DNA of 56,972 nt from Peribacillus acanthi (GTDB lineage Bacteria > Bacillota > Bacilli > Bacillales > DSM-1321), in the NCBI RefSeq assembly GCF_003073175.1, contig NZ_QBBX01000010.1:88680-145651 (forward strand). Reading direction: 5' to 3'. Of this stretch, positions 1-8,146 are shown piece by piece. The notes below the pieces were generated by a model. It made no database searches. It was not told the DNA's origin and saw nothing but the letters and a program-made list of their open reading frames with translations. Numbering within the stretch: position 1 is the first letter of the stretch; every line of letters begins with the position of its first letter. A program made the position numbers and the translations under genes.

Positions 1-1
1 G

Positions 2-190
2 GTATCCGATGATGGTAAAGTCGATATTGAAATGCACGCTTCAGAAGTAACATTAGTCCAAAGGAAAAACAATTCACTATTAGACGAGGACGGAAGCGCT
101 TTGATTATCCACGAAAAGGCGGATGATTACAAAACAGATCCAACGGGCAATGCAGGTAACCGAATTGCTTGTGCTCCTATCGTAAACTAA
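2..190 (+). CDS. Cu/Zn superoxide dismutase-like protein, C-terminal fragment
   Basis: This is the last 62 codons and the stop of a gene cut by the window edge. The end reads GNAGNRIACAPI, which matches the C-terminal signature of Cu/Zn superoxide dismutases, including the conserved Arg that guides superoxide and the Cys of the intrasubunit disulfide. The stretch before it (LIIHEKADDYKTDPTGNAG) matches the zinc-loop and metal-ligand strand, with the copper His inside IIHEKAD. In Bacillus such proteins (YojM type) are usually lipoproteins or exported; the N-terminus is not visible, so location cannot be judged. A terminator hairpin follows directly. Confidence 0.85.
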   Translation, partial: VSDDGKVDIEMHASEVTLVQRKNNSLLDEDGSALIIHEKADDYKTDPTGNAGNRIACAPIVN

Positions 191-217
191 AAATTTTTTA
201 AATAATTTAACAAAGGC

Positions 218-267
218 AGAGGCTGACTCAAAGGTTGAAAAATATCTTGAGATTCGCCTCTTTTTTT
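218..267 (+). terminator. Rho-independent terminator after the SOD gene
   Basis: The arms agaggc (218-223) and gcctct (256-261) pair, the inner segments ctcaa and ttgag extend the pairing, and a run of seven T follows. It is also the left end of the dispersed repeat described separately. Confidence 0.7.
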
Positions 268-530
268 AATGGAAGCGTTGAAAATTAGTTTTGTGAAAAA
301 ATGAATGTAGAAACCTGAGCTAATTGGATTGGTCGGCGCGAAGACTCCAGGGCGATTGGCTGGACAGCTGAGACCCCGCATACGCTATTGGTGGCGAGGG
401 TGATCAGCGTCAGCCCCACGAAAAGCGAAGCGCCTGAACATAAAATCAACGTCATTTTGACAAGCAGTCCCAAGAAGAAGGAGGTGCCCAAAAAGTTTAT
501 ACCTTTTGGGACACTCTTTTACTTATCAAT
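218..530. repeat. Dispersed intergenic repeat, copy 1
   Basis: This 313-nt non-coding element is related along its length to 38161-38446. Shared blocks are the left hairpin, a block around 289-326 (gttttgtgaaaaaatgaat), a GC-richer centre containing gcgaa-actcc and tcagccccac-gaaagcgaa, and a right-hand hairpin at 484-524 made of cccaaaaag and ccttttggg arms. Copy 1 carries about 50 extra bases in the GC-rich centre. Elements of this look, with a GC-rich core in an AT-rich genome, occur in many Bacillaceae intergenic regions as I recall; no function is known to me. It lies between convergent genes, as does copy 2. Confidence 0.75.
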
Positions 531-1329
531 GTTCCATCCCTTCCATTCTTTCTAAAATCCTTCTTTTCCGATATAGCATAATTCCTACTTCTGCCAAATC
601 ATTAATCATGCTACGATTTGTAAAAGCACCAAAAATTAATCCCGCAATAGGAACCATTTGGAATAGCTTTTTCCAGCCAAAATTGTCTCTATATGTATAC
701 ACGACTTCACGCCATCCCTGCAATTGAGAAATCATCTCCACTGATTTAGTACGTTCTTTATTAAGTGATGACAGCTCATTTAATATGGCTCGCTTTCCCA
801 CAATGTCAGCAGATGAGAATTGCAAGCATTTAACAATGAATACCCGTTCGCTTTTTTCATTTGGATCGTATCCATGTATGATGGCGATTTCTTGTAACGT
901 CTTTAATGAAAGTGCCAAAATCGCAGGAATGTCAATAGCAAGGGTAAATATCCCCCCAATGCCTGTACTAGCACCTTGAATTGTGGCCATTTTTTTTCTT
1001 TGCCCCATTACCTTTTGACTTACCTGATCCATCGTTTGTAATGGGATATTCTTAATTTCTTCTATATTTTCAATAGGTTTTCCTAGTACATTTTCTAACT
1101 CTTTGAAAATATTCTTTTCACTAATTAAGTACTTCCCACCGTTTTGTATGTATCCACCTAATTCGTCTAGCAATGTACCGATTTTAGTATGGATAAATTG
1201 TGGAGTAATTTTATCTAGGATTTTAAATGGAAGCCTTCCAAGCTTTTCCCAAAACCATAAATCACCTTGATCTTCTTCCCACTTTTTAATGATGTCTAAT
1301 TCTTTGATTAATTGTTCCTTAGATTCCAT
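526..1329 (-). CDS. EcsC family protein
   Basis: The 267-residue product matches the EcsC family: a charged N-terminal half, a central hydrophobic stretch of GASTGIGG followed by a DIPAILALSL segment, the IAIIHGYDP-ER-FIVKCL motif, and a second hydrophobic segment near the C-terminus (MVPIAGLIFGAF). Members include the third product of the ecs ABC locus of B. subtilis and stand-alone paralogues such as this one; their biochemical role is not established. The ATG at 1329 is chosen because an AGGTG ribosome site lies just upstream; the GTG at 1338 would sit inside that site. The stop codon lies in the right-hand hairpin of the dispersed repeat. It is transcribed divergently from the haem-sensing locus. 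Confidence 0.85.
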   Translation of the reverse strand: MESKEQLIKELDIIKKWEEDQGDLWFWEKLGRLPFKILDKITPQFIHTKIGTLLDELGGYIQNGGKYLISEKNIFKELENVLGKPIENIEEIKNIPLQTMDQVSQKVMGQRKKMATIQGASTGIGGIFTLAIDIPAILALSLKTLQEIAIIHGYDPNEKSERVFIVKCLQFSSADIVGKRAILNELSSLNKERTKSVEMISQLQGWREVVYTYRDNFGWKKLFQMVPIAGLIFGAFTNRSMINDLAEVGIMLYRKRRILERMEGMEH

Positions 1330-1521
1330 AATTATCACCTACTTCTTGTTATCTAAAGACTATTTTGAAATATGCTTTAGGAAAATAGCCTTTCAAAATT
1401 AATCTTACCACTAAATGATGGAGCTTAAAAATTCCTATCCTCCATTCAACCCTGCTTCTTTTTTTTCTCGTAATCGTTTATCGTAATAGAAGTATTATTA
1501 AAAGAAGGAGTGTACTCACCT

Positions 1522-2196
1522 ATGGTTTCGATATTAATCGTAGATGATGATTCAAATATTCGGGAATTAGTAAAACATCATCTTCAACTTGAAGGATATA
1601 TGGTTGTTGAAGCGATTGACGGAGAACAGGCATCCTTCATTCTTGGGCAAAAACAGATTCATTTAGCAATTGTAGATGTCATGATGCCAAATAAAGATGG
1701 GTATCAACTATGTCAAGAAATTCGAAAACACTATGATTTTCCGGTCATCCTTTTGACTGCAAAAGATCAATTAGTTGATAAAGAAAAAGGATTTTCAGTT
1801 GGTACAGATGATTATTTAACGAAACCATTCGAGCCAAAGGAACTAATTTTTCGTATCAAAGCTCTACTAAGACGTTATCAAATAGTTAGTTCGGAAAAGA
1901 TAAAGTTAAATGGAACAGTTATTGATCGAAAAAGCTATGAAGTTCTATGTAATGGGAATCTTCTCATGCTACCAATGAAAGAATTTGAATTATTATCACA
2001 ATTGGGTAGCTTTCCGAATCGCATTTTTTCAAGAGAAGAGTTAATTAACTTAATTTGGGGTTCTGATTATGAAGGTGATGATCGGACAGTAGATGTACAT
2101 ATTAAACGACTAAGAGAACGCTTTTTAAATAAAACCGATGATTTTTCCATAAAAACTGTTCGAGGTGTTGGATACAAACTGGAGGTCAAAAAGTGA
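1522..2196 (+). CDS. hssR: HssR-type response regulator
   Basis: This OmpR-family regulator has an N-terminal receiver (residues 1-115) with the acidic pocket VDDD, the phospho-acceptor Asp near residue 52 in VDVMMP, the Thr of LLTAKD and the Lys of YLTKPF. A winged-helix DNA-binding domain follows (about 125-222) with the RTVDVHIKRLR recognition helix and the VRGVGYKL wing. The ATG at 1522 is preferred over the GTG at 1510 because the AAGGAG ribosome site (1505-1510) is correctly spaced for it. The assignment as HssR rests on its neighbours: the kinase start overlaps its stop by 4 nt, the HrtB/HrtA exporter follows, and an HssR-type direct repeat precedes hrtB. In staphylococci and bacilli HssR activates hrtAB when haem accumulates. 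Confidence 0.88.
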   Translation: MVSILIVDDDSNIRELVKHHLQLEGYMVVEAIDGEQASFILGQKQIHLAIVDVMMPNKDGYQLCQEIRKHYDFPVILLTAKDQLVDKEKGFSVGTDDYLTKPFEPKELIFRIKALLRRYQIVSSEKIKLNGTVIDRKSYEVLCNGNLLMLPMKEFELLSQLGSFPNRIFSREELINLIWGSDYEGDDRTVDVHIKRLRERFLNKTDDFSIKTVRGVGYKLEVKK

Positions 2197-3569
2197 AGAC
2201 TCTTTATTTACGTATCGTGGTAACTACCATCCTGTTTATGATCATCAGTAGTGTTATAGCCTTTATCTTATCGAATGGATACTATCAATATTACTTAAAG
2301 TCCTTTAATGATCGCAAAGTAACCAACATGGCATTGAACGTTCAAAAGTATTATGAATCGAATGTGGATGGTAATATGAATGACTATTTTCAAAACATTG
2401 GTGCATTAGGATATCAAATGTATCTCACAAATGGAAAAGAGATGGAATCTTTCTTCGGTGAACCGTTCCGAAAAAAAGAGTTATCATCAAACATTATTGA
2501 GGAGGTACTAGAAGGTAATATCTATCACGGAATCTCACAATACCCTTCTAAACCTTTCAATACTGGATTTTTTGAAGATTCATTAATTAATTCAATTGGT
2601 GTCCCGATAAACGTGGAAGGAAATACACATGCTCTTTTTATTAGACCAAATGTGAAAGTCCAATTCGGTGAATTGCGTTTCTTCTTTGCTCTTCTTCTTG
2701 TAGTAACTGTTGTTTTAAGCATCATTTTTGTGGCAATCAGTACTAGGTATATTGTGAAACCGATAATCAAATTAACTGAGGCAACTAAACAAATTTCAAA
2801 GGGAAATTATGATATTCAATTATCTACGAATCGGAAAGACGAAATGGGTCAATTAGCAACACACTTTTCACAGATGACAAAAAGCTTAGAGAATCTTGAA
2901 GCAATGCGCCAAGAGTTCGTTTCTAATGTATCCCATGAACTGCAGACCCCCCTCTCTTCTATACAAGGATTTTCAAAAACCTTACAATCAAGTAATCTTT
3001 CAGAACAACAAAGGAACGAATATTTGTCTATCATAGAAGATGAAAGTAAAAGATTGTCCCTATTAAGTAAACAATTATTAACTTTAGCTTCATTAGATAA
3101 GGAACAGAATAGTATTGAAATGCAGACGTTTGATGTGGCCGAACAAATTAAACAAGTATTGTTCTTGACCGAGTGGAATTGGAGAGAAAAGGATCTTGCA
3201 ATAGATTTGGATATCCCTTCAACCTTCATCAACGGAGACCGTAGACTACTACACCAAGTTTGGACAAATATTTTGACAAATAGCATTAAATTCACAGCCC
3301 CTGCTGGGACGATTGGAATACGATTATTCGTACATAACGAAATATGCCATATCGAAATAAAGGATTCCGGAATAGGAATTGCATCCTCTGACCTACCATA
3401 CATCTTTAATCGTTTCTATAAAGCTGACAAATCAAGAAGTAGAAAGGAAGGGACGGGATTAGGTCTTGCCATTTCCAAAAAAATCATTGAAATGCATCAT
3501 GGTACAATTTCTGTTAATAGCACTTTAGGAAAGGGCTCCACATTTATTATTCAACTTCCTCAGTTGTAA
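2193..3569 (+). CDS. hssS: HssS-type haem-responsive sensor histidine kinase
   Basis: The 458-residue membrane kinase starts at GTG 2193 (GGAGG at 2181-2185) and overlaps hssR, so translation is probably coupled. Domains in order are TM1 (about 8-28), an extracytoplasmic sensor of about 130 residues, TM2 (about 163-185), HAMP (about 186-240), the dimerisation helix with the phospho-acceptor His in FVSNVSHELQTPL, and an ATPase domain with the N-box (NILTNSIKF), G1 box (DSGIGI) and G2 box (GTGLGLAI). The length matches staphylococcal HssS (about 457). It is expected to autophosphorylate on haem exposure and pass phosphate to HssR. Assignment to haem rather than another signal comes from the linked exporter and operator. 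Confidence 0.87.
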   Translation: MKTLYLRIVVTTILFMIISSVIAFILSNGYYQYYLKSFNDRKVTNMALNVQKYYESNVDGNMNDYFQNIGALGYQMYLTNGKEMESFFGEPFRKKELSSNIIEEVLEGNIYHGISQYPSKPFNTGFFEDSLINSIGVPINVEGNTHALFIRPNVKVQFGELRFFFALLLVVTVVLSIIFVAISTRYIVKPIIKLTEATKQISKGNYDIQLSTNRKDEMGQLATHFSQMTKSLENLEAMRQEFVSNVSHELQTPLSSIQGFSKTLQSSNLSEQQRNEYLSIIEDESKRLSLLSKQLLTLASLDKEQNSIEMQTFDVAEQIKQVLFLTEWNWREKDLAIDLDIPSTFINGDRRLLHQVWTNILTNSIKFTAPAGTIGIRLFVHNEICHIEIKDSGIGIASSDLPYIFNRFYKADKSRSRKEGTGLGLAISKKIIEMHHGTISVNSTLGKGSTFIIQLPQL

Positions 3570-3575
3570 TCTGTT

Positions 3576-3595
3576 GTTCATATTCCGTTCATGTT
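3576..3595 (+). promoter_or_regulatory. HssR-binding direct repeat upstream of hrtB
   Basis: GTTCATATT (3576-3584), two bases, then GTTCATGTT (3587-3595) form a direct repeat with one mismatch. As I recall, the HssR box of the Staphylococcus aureus hrtAB promoter is GTTCATATT-N2-GTTCATATT. A plausible minus-10 TATACT lies at 3603-3608, so a bound regulator would sit at or over the minus-35 position, as for an activated promoter. Confidence 0.8.
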
Positions 3596-3659
3596 TCATT
3601 CGTATACTTCAAAATGAAGATAGTAAATCATCATTATTTTGAAATGGAGCTGAACGGAT

Positions 3660-4745
3660 ATGTTTCTTGCCTTTCGGGAATTAAAATTTGCCAAGCTGCG
3701 GTATATTCTCATAGCCTCAATTATGGTCCTAATTTCTTGGCTAGTCCTTTTTGTTTCGGGCCTGGCAAATGGACTTAGCACTGACAATGCATCTGCTATT
3801 CAAAACATCGATGCAGAATTTTTTGTGCTTCAGGAGCACTCTGAAAATCGATTAAACCGATCCATCATATCTGAAGAAATTTTTCAAAGTGTAAAGAATC
3901 TTGATAGCTCTACTACCCCATTGGGGATGCAAATGTCGAGTATTTCTAAAAAGGGCTCTGAACAAAAATGGGACGCCACCTTTTTTGCTATAGATTTTTC
4001 AAGTATGTTAGCACCTAATATCGTCGAAGGAAAATCGGTTTCAAACAAAACATCAAATGAAGTTGTTGCTGACGTGTCTTTAAAAAATGAAGGATTCGTA
4101 ATTGGGGATTATATAACTGATCAAATATCCCGTAAAGAATTTAAAATCATTGGTTTTACTAATGGACAAACCTATAGTCACTCACCTGTCATTCATATGA
4201 ATTTGAACGATTGGGAGGAATTGCATTCAAATAAATTACCTTCATTTAACGCTCTAATTATTAATTCAGATATAAAAACATCAAATACCATAGCCGCTGA
4301 TATTTCAGGAATAGAGGTTATTAATAAAGATGATGTGTTAAAAGGAATACCTGGATTCAAAGAGGAACAAGGCTCTTTAATGATGATGATCGTATTTTTA
4401 TTCGTCATCGCAGCTTTTGTTTTAGCCGTTTTCTTTTATGTAATGACCATCCAAAAAATAAATCAATATGGTGTCCTTAAAGCAATTGGAGCTAAGTCTA
4501 GTTATTTAGCACGTTCTATAGTCTCACAAGTATTATTGACATCGATTCTTAGTCTAACAGTAAGTGTTACCCTTTCCTATTGTGTAGCATGGATCCTGCC
4601 AAATGATATCCCTTTCTCCTTAAGTCCGACATTGGTAATCGGTTGTATAGTTATCTTTTTAGCCGTATCAATCATAGGATCTTTGTTATCACTTTATCGA
4701 GTTGTAAAGGTGGATGCTATTGAAGCAATCGGGAGGGCTGCTTAA
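3660..4745 (+). CDS. hrtB: HrtB-type haem exporter permease
   Basis: The 361-residue permease is of the MacB/FtsX type. It has an N-terminal TM (about 12-35), a long extracytoplasmic domain (about 36-235) and three C-terminal TM segments (about 238-262, 284-308, 323-348) followed by the short VVKVDAIEAIGRA tail. The start MFLAFRELKFAKLRYILI and the following LVLFVSGLANGL match the HrtB N-terminus. With HrtA it forms the ABC efflux pump relieving haem toxicity. A GGAG site lies 10 nt before the ATG. The 90-nt gap after hssS holds the HssR box, so hrtB-hrtA can be induced separately from the regulators. Confidence 0.87.
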   Translation: MFLAFRELKFAKLRYILIASIMVLISWLVLFVSGLANGLSTDNASAIQNIDAEFFVLQEHSENRLNRSIISEEIFQSVKNLDSSTTPLGMQMSSISKKGSEQKWDATFFAIDFSSMLAPNIVEGKSVSNKTSNEVVADVSLKNEGFVIGDYITDQISRKEFKIIGFTNGQTYSHSPVIHMNLNDWEELHSNKLPSFNALIINSDIKTSNTIAADISGIEVINKDDVLKGIPGFKEEQGSLMMMIVFLFVIAAFVLAVFFYVMTIQKINQYGVLKAIGAKSSYLARSIVSQVLLTSILSLTVSVTLSYCVAWILPNDIPFSLSPTLVIGCIVIFLAVSIIGSLLSLYRVVKVDAIEAIGRAA

Positions 4746-5423
4746 ATGAATACAAAGCTGATTTTGCATAATATCACCAAGGTGTATGAAGACGGTGATC
4801 ATTCAGTTTCTGTACTAGATGGAATTAATTTACGTGTTAAGGCAGGTGAATTCGTTGCAGTAGTTGGTCCTTCTGGTTCTGGTAAAAGTACATTTCTATC
4901 GATCGCCGGTGCATTATTATCTCCTACAAGTGGAACCATCATTGTTGGAGATTATGAAATTAGTAGATTATCTCCTCATAAAATGAATGAAGTACGGTTA
5001 AATAACATTGGATTTATTTTTCAATCATCAAATCTAATCCCTTATTTAACTGTACGAGATCAGTTATTACTAATTTCAGAATTAGCTAATAATCGCTCCA
5101 AACATTCTGAGCAAAAAGCAGATGAATTGCTAGAGAGACTTGGTATGAAGCACAGGATGAATTACTATCCAGAGCAATTGTCTGGTGGAGAACGTCAACG
5201 AGTGGCTATTGCGCGGGCCTTGATGAATGAACCTGAATTAATTCTTGCAGATGAACCAACCGCTAGTCTAGATGCTGAACGTGGAAGAGACGTCGTTCAA
5301 TTGCTTGCTCACGAAGTAAAATTATATCAAAAAGCAGCGATTATGGTTACTCATGATAAACGAGTGTTGGATTTATGTGATCGAATTGTATATATGGAAA
5401 ACGGAAGATTAATTGAAAAATAA
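4746..5423 (+). CDS. hrtA: HrtA-type haem exporter ATPase
   Basis: This 225-residue ABC ATPase of the LolD/MacB class has Walker A GPSGSGKST, Q-loop FQSSNLIPYLT, signature LSGGERQRVAIARAL, Walker B LILADEPTASLD and the H-loop VTHD. Its ATG follows the hrtB stop with no gap, and its ribosome site lies inside the end of hrtB, so the two are translationally coupled. A strong bidirectional terminator follows within 12 nt. Confidence 0.88.
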   Translation: MNTKLILHNITKVYEDGDHSVSVLDGINLRVKAGEFVAVVGPSGSGKSTFLSIAGALLSPTSGTIIVGDYEISRLSPHKMNEVRLNNIGFIFQSSNLIPYLTVRDQLLLISELANNRSKHSEQKADELLERLGMKHRMNYYPEQLSGGERQRVAIARALMNEPELILADEPTASLDAERGRDVVQLLAHEVKLYQKAAIMVTHDKRVLDLCDRIVYMENGRLIEK

Positions 5424-5433
5424 AATTAAAGGT

Positions 5434-5466
5434 AAAACCCTGACCACTATTTCGGTCAGGGTTTTT
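5434..5466. terminator. Bidirectional terminator between hrtA and the germination operon
   Basis: The perfect 12-bp arms aaaaccctgacc (5434-5445) and ggtcagggtttt (5454-5465) close an 8-nt loop, with T on the plus side and A-rich sequence on the left giving U-rich RNA on the minus strand. It serves hrtA and the converging germination operon. Confidence 0.85.
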
Positions 5467-6632
5467 ATTTAAATACTGGTTCTTTCTTGTTTTTACCCCC
5501 ATGCATCACTTTAATTTTCACTTTTACTTCACTAATAGAATCTTTGTCTAATGGGACTTTTCCATCTTGTTCTACCTTTTTCCAAGTATCCAATTTTTTT
5601 CGATATAAAACCTCAGATAGCCTATAAACATCAGAATCAATCTTTAGTCCTTCTTTGTAGGTTTTCAGTACTTGTTCCTTAATTTTTTTACTAGCTTCTT
5701 CCTCAATTTTTTTCATGGGTACATCCTGCTGCAATTGATCAATGATTGCTTTACCCTCAATACTTAACTTAAACGTAACCTTCTCCCCTTTTACCTTTGG
5801 ATCAATTTTAGTTTTAACTTTAGAAACAAGTAAAATTAACTGGTGAGTATCCAGGGACCTCTACGGTTAATTCGTCTCGCTTAAGTTCGTTATTCATCCA
5901 TTTCAATCCCATAGCATTGATTCCTTTAATGTGGCCTTTAATCTTATTAGAAGTGACCACTGTAACACCACTAAACATTAATGCATCATGTTTTTGTTTT
6001 TCAGTCGAATATCTTTCTTTCGAAATTGAAACATTAGGTATTTTTGCTTCGTGAGGGGGTTCGTGTATAGACAATAGTATCTCTCTTAAATCCAAAGATC
6101 GTATAATTGAGCTTTGATTATAGGAAGCTTCCGGATTGCTTAAAAGAGAATCACCAGTTGATTTTTGGTACATCGGAATGGTAGTAAAAACTTTATCAAT
6201 CGAATCTCTAGAAGAATACAGCCATATTCTATACCTAGTCTCACGATAACGATCCATTAATTCTAACAATTGTTCAAGTGCACCATGATTCAAAGCTTCA
6301 TCTGTTAATACAAGATAAGCCAAATGCCCCCAAAATACTTGTATTTGAGTAGTATGATATAAATTGAATGCGGCTGCGTCAATCGTGTCACCTGAAGCAT
6401 GGCCAACCTCTACCTTTGTTTCAGCCGCACCGCCTGCAACCTCTGATTTTGCTAATAAACCCAAATTTATAATCTCTAGATAAACTGTATATACACCATC
6501 TTTATAATCCACTCCTAACCCATGTGCGTAAACCATTCCCTCTGGCTCGTTCGAATCCCAACAGCCTGACATCAGCAAGAGAGAAAAAGTAACAAATATG
6601 AGAAGCACTGTTTTTTTTATATAATGCTTCAT
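5465..6632 (-). pseudogene. GerAC-family spore germination lipoprotein, frameshifted
   Basis: The first 270 codons (6632 to 5820) give a lipoprotein with signal peptide and lipobox LMSGC, the CWDSNEPEGMVYAHGLGVDY start typical of GerAC proteins, and the N-terminal domain. The frame then stops after VNFTCF. The +1 frame continues without a gap as VSKVKTKIDPKVKGEKVTF and runs through the helical C-terminal domain (RLSEVLYRKKLDTWKKV) to 5465. The whole span is 1168 nt, one base more than a multiple of three, so one extra base between about 5822 and 5862 explains it. Corrected length would be about 388 residues, normal for the family. GerAC proteins are the lipoprotein subunit of nutrient germinant receptors in the inner spore membrane. 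Its ATG overlaps the GerAA stop by 4 nt. Either a real loss-of-function mutation or a sequencing error is possible. Confidence 0.85.
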
Positions 6633-8146
6633 TCATTGCCACCTTCTCTTCTGGTTGCATCTTTTGGATTTAACATACTGGGTCTTTTCAATCTCTTTTG
6701 CTCTGGTATTCTTAAAATAGAGTTTAAGATATGGGCCATATCGATTCTTGTCGCAAGTGCCATGTAAGGAACGCCAAATGTCCTGATTTTTGCAATGTAC
6801 ACAAGTATAAAAAACAATGAAATAAATAATCCAAAGAATCCAAATACAGATACAAACAAAATCACAAAAAAACGAATGAGTGAAACAGTACCCACTAATG
6901 ATTGATTGATTAATGTAAAAGTTGCAACCGAGGAAGCTGCAATGACAACCAAAGTCGCAGGGCTTGTTAAACCTGCCCTTATTGCAGCGTCACCGATGAT
7001 CAATCCACCAATTACACTCAATGTTTGACCAACTGCAAGTGGAAGACGTAATCCCGCCTCTTTAAAGAGTTCAAATAGTAATAACATTAAAATGACTTCA
7101 GCTGTTGTTGATAATGGTACACCCCGCCTCGACTCGACAACGGTAGCTAAGAAGGTGAGAGGCAGCTGATTTTGATGGAAGGCGGTTAATGCAATCCAAA
7201 TCCCCGGAAGAAAGGTGGCAACTAACATACCTACAATTCTTATAATCCTTTCAAATGAGTTGTAGGCGAAAGCGTATTCCTTATCTTCTGAGCTTTTTAA
7301 TAAGTAAAACATATTAACAGGTGTAATATAGGCAATTGAAATGCCGTCAACTAAGATAATGACCCTTCCGTTTAACAAGGACTGAGTAGCAAAATCAGGA
7401 CGACCTGTATAGTAATAACGTGGAAACATTGTAAACCATTGATCGTTTAATAATTCTTCTAGCTGAGTTCCACTAAATAAACCATCAATTTTAATGGAAT
7501 TAAGCTTATCTCGAATCTGCTTTAGAAACTCATCATTTGCTATATCTTCCATATATAATAAAGCGACCTTCGTTTGGGTTCTCTCTCCAATTTCAAAGGC
7601 TTCACTTACTAATGTTGTAGTTCTTAGCCTTTTTCTGATTAAAGCCATATTAACAATAATATCCTCGATAAAATTATCCCTTGGCCCCATCAAACTCATT
7701 TCTGTTTTTGTTTCCTCTGGATTCCGTTGAGGTCGATCACAAATATCTAATGAAAAAACAGTTCCCTCAATACCAAAATCAATAAAAAGCTTTCCAGCAA
7801 AAATATCCTTGATCACTTGTTTTGAATCCGTAACTTCATCAATAGAAGGAATATGAATTCCGTTAAGAATATTCTCTTTTGTCGGCTCTCCGTCTAACGT
7901 TTCGAAAAATGCTTCCAGTGTCTCTGGAATTTTTCTATATAAAATTTCTGTACTAACAAGTCCAATACAATAAAAAAGGACGACTTTATGCTCGTTATAA
8001 TTTAAAGTTACAAATTTAACATCTGAACATTTTTTAAACAGTTCAGCCAAACTCTGTTCATTGACGGGCACTGAAGGTTCAGAGGTATCTCTTTCTATTT
8101 GTAAGTCTTGTTCATTATTCTTCGCCTTATTTTTCTGGAACCACAT
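6629..8146 (-). CDS. GerAA-family spore germination receptor subunit
   Basis: The 505-residue product fits the GerA/SpoVAF family. A soluble N-terminal domain (about 1-290) contains the MGPRDNFIEDIIVNMALIRKR motif and LLNGRVIILVDG, followed by a membrane domain with about five hydrophobic segments (about 300-470), including ESRRGVPLSTTAEVILMLLLFE and VGTVSLIRFF. It forms the germinant receptor with the GerAB and GerAC proteins. The ATG at 8146 has an AGGAGG site 7-8 nt upstream; longer starts overlap that site. It overlaps the end of the GerAB gene by 20 nt and the start of the GerAC gene by 4 nt, showing one operon. Confidence 0.9.
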   Translation of the reverse strand: MWFQKNKAKNNEQDLQIERDTSEPSVPVNEQSLAELFKKCSDVKFVTLNYNEHKVVLFYCIGLVSTEILYRKIPETLEAFFETLDGEPTKENILNGIHIPSIDEVTDSKQVIKDIFAGKLFIDFGIEGTVFSLDICDRPQRNPEETKTEMSLMGPRDNFIEDIIVNMALIRKRLRTTTLVSEAFEIGERTQTKVALLYMEDIANDEFLKQIRDKLNSIKIDGLFSGTQLEELLNDQWFTMFPRYYYTGRPDFATQSLLNGRVIILVDGISIAYITPVNMFYLLKSSEDKEYAFAYNSFERIIRIVGMLVATFLPGIWIALTAFHQNQLPLTFLATVVESRRGVPLSTTAEVILMLLLFELFKEAGLRLPLAVGQTLSVIGGLIIGDAAIRAGLTSPATLVVIAASSVATFTLINQSLVGTVSLIRFFVILFVSVFGFFGLFISLFFILVYIAKIRTFGVPYMALATRIDMAHILNSILRIPEQKRLKRPSMLNPKDATRREGGNE

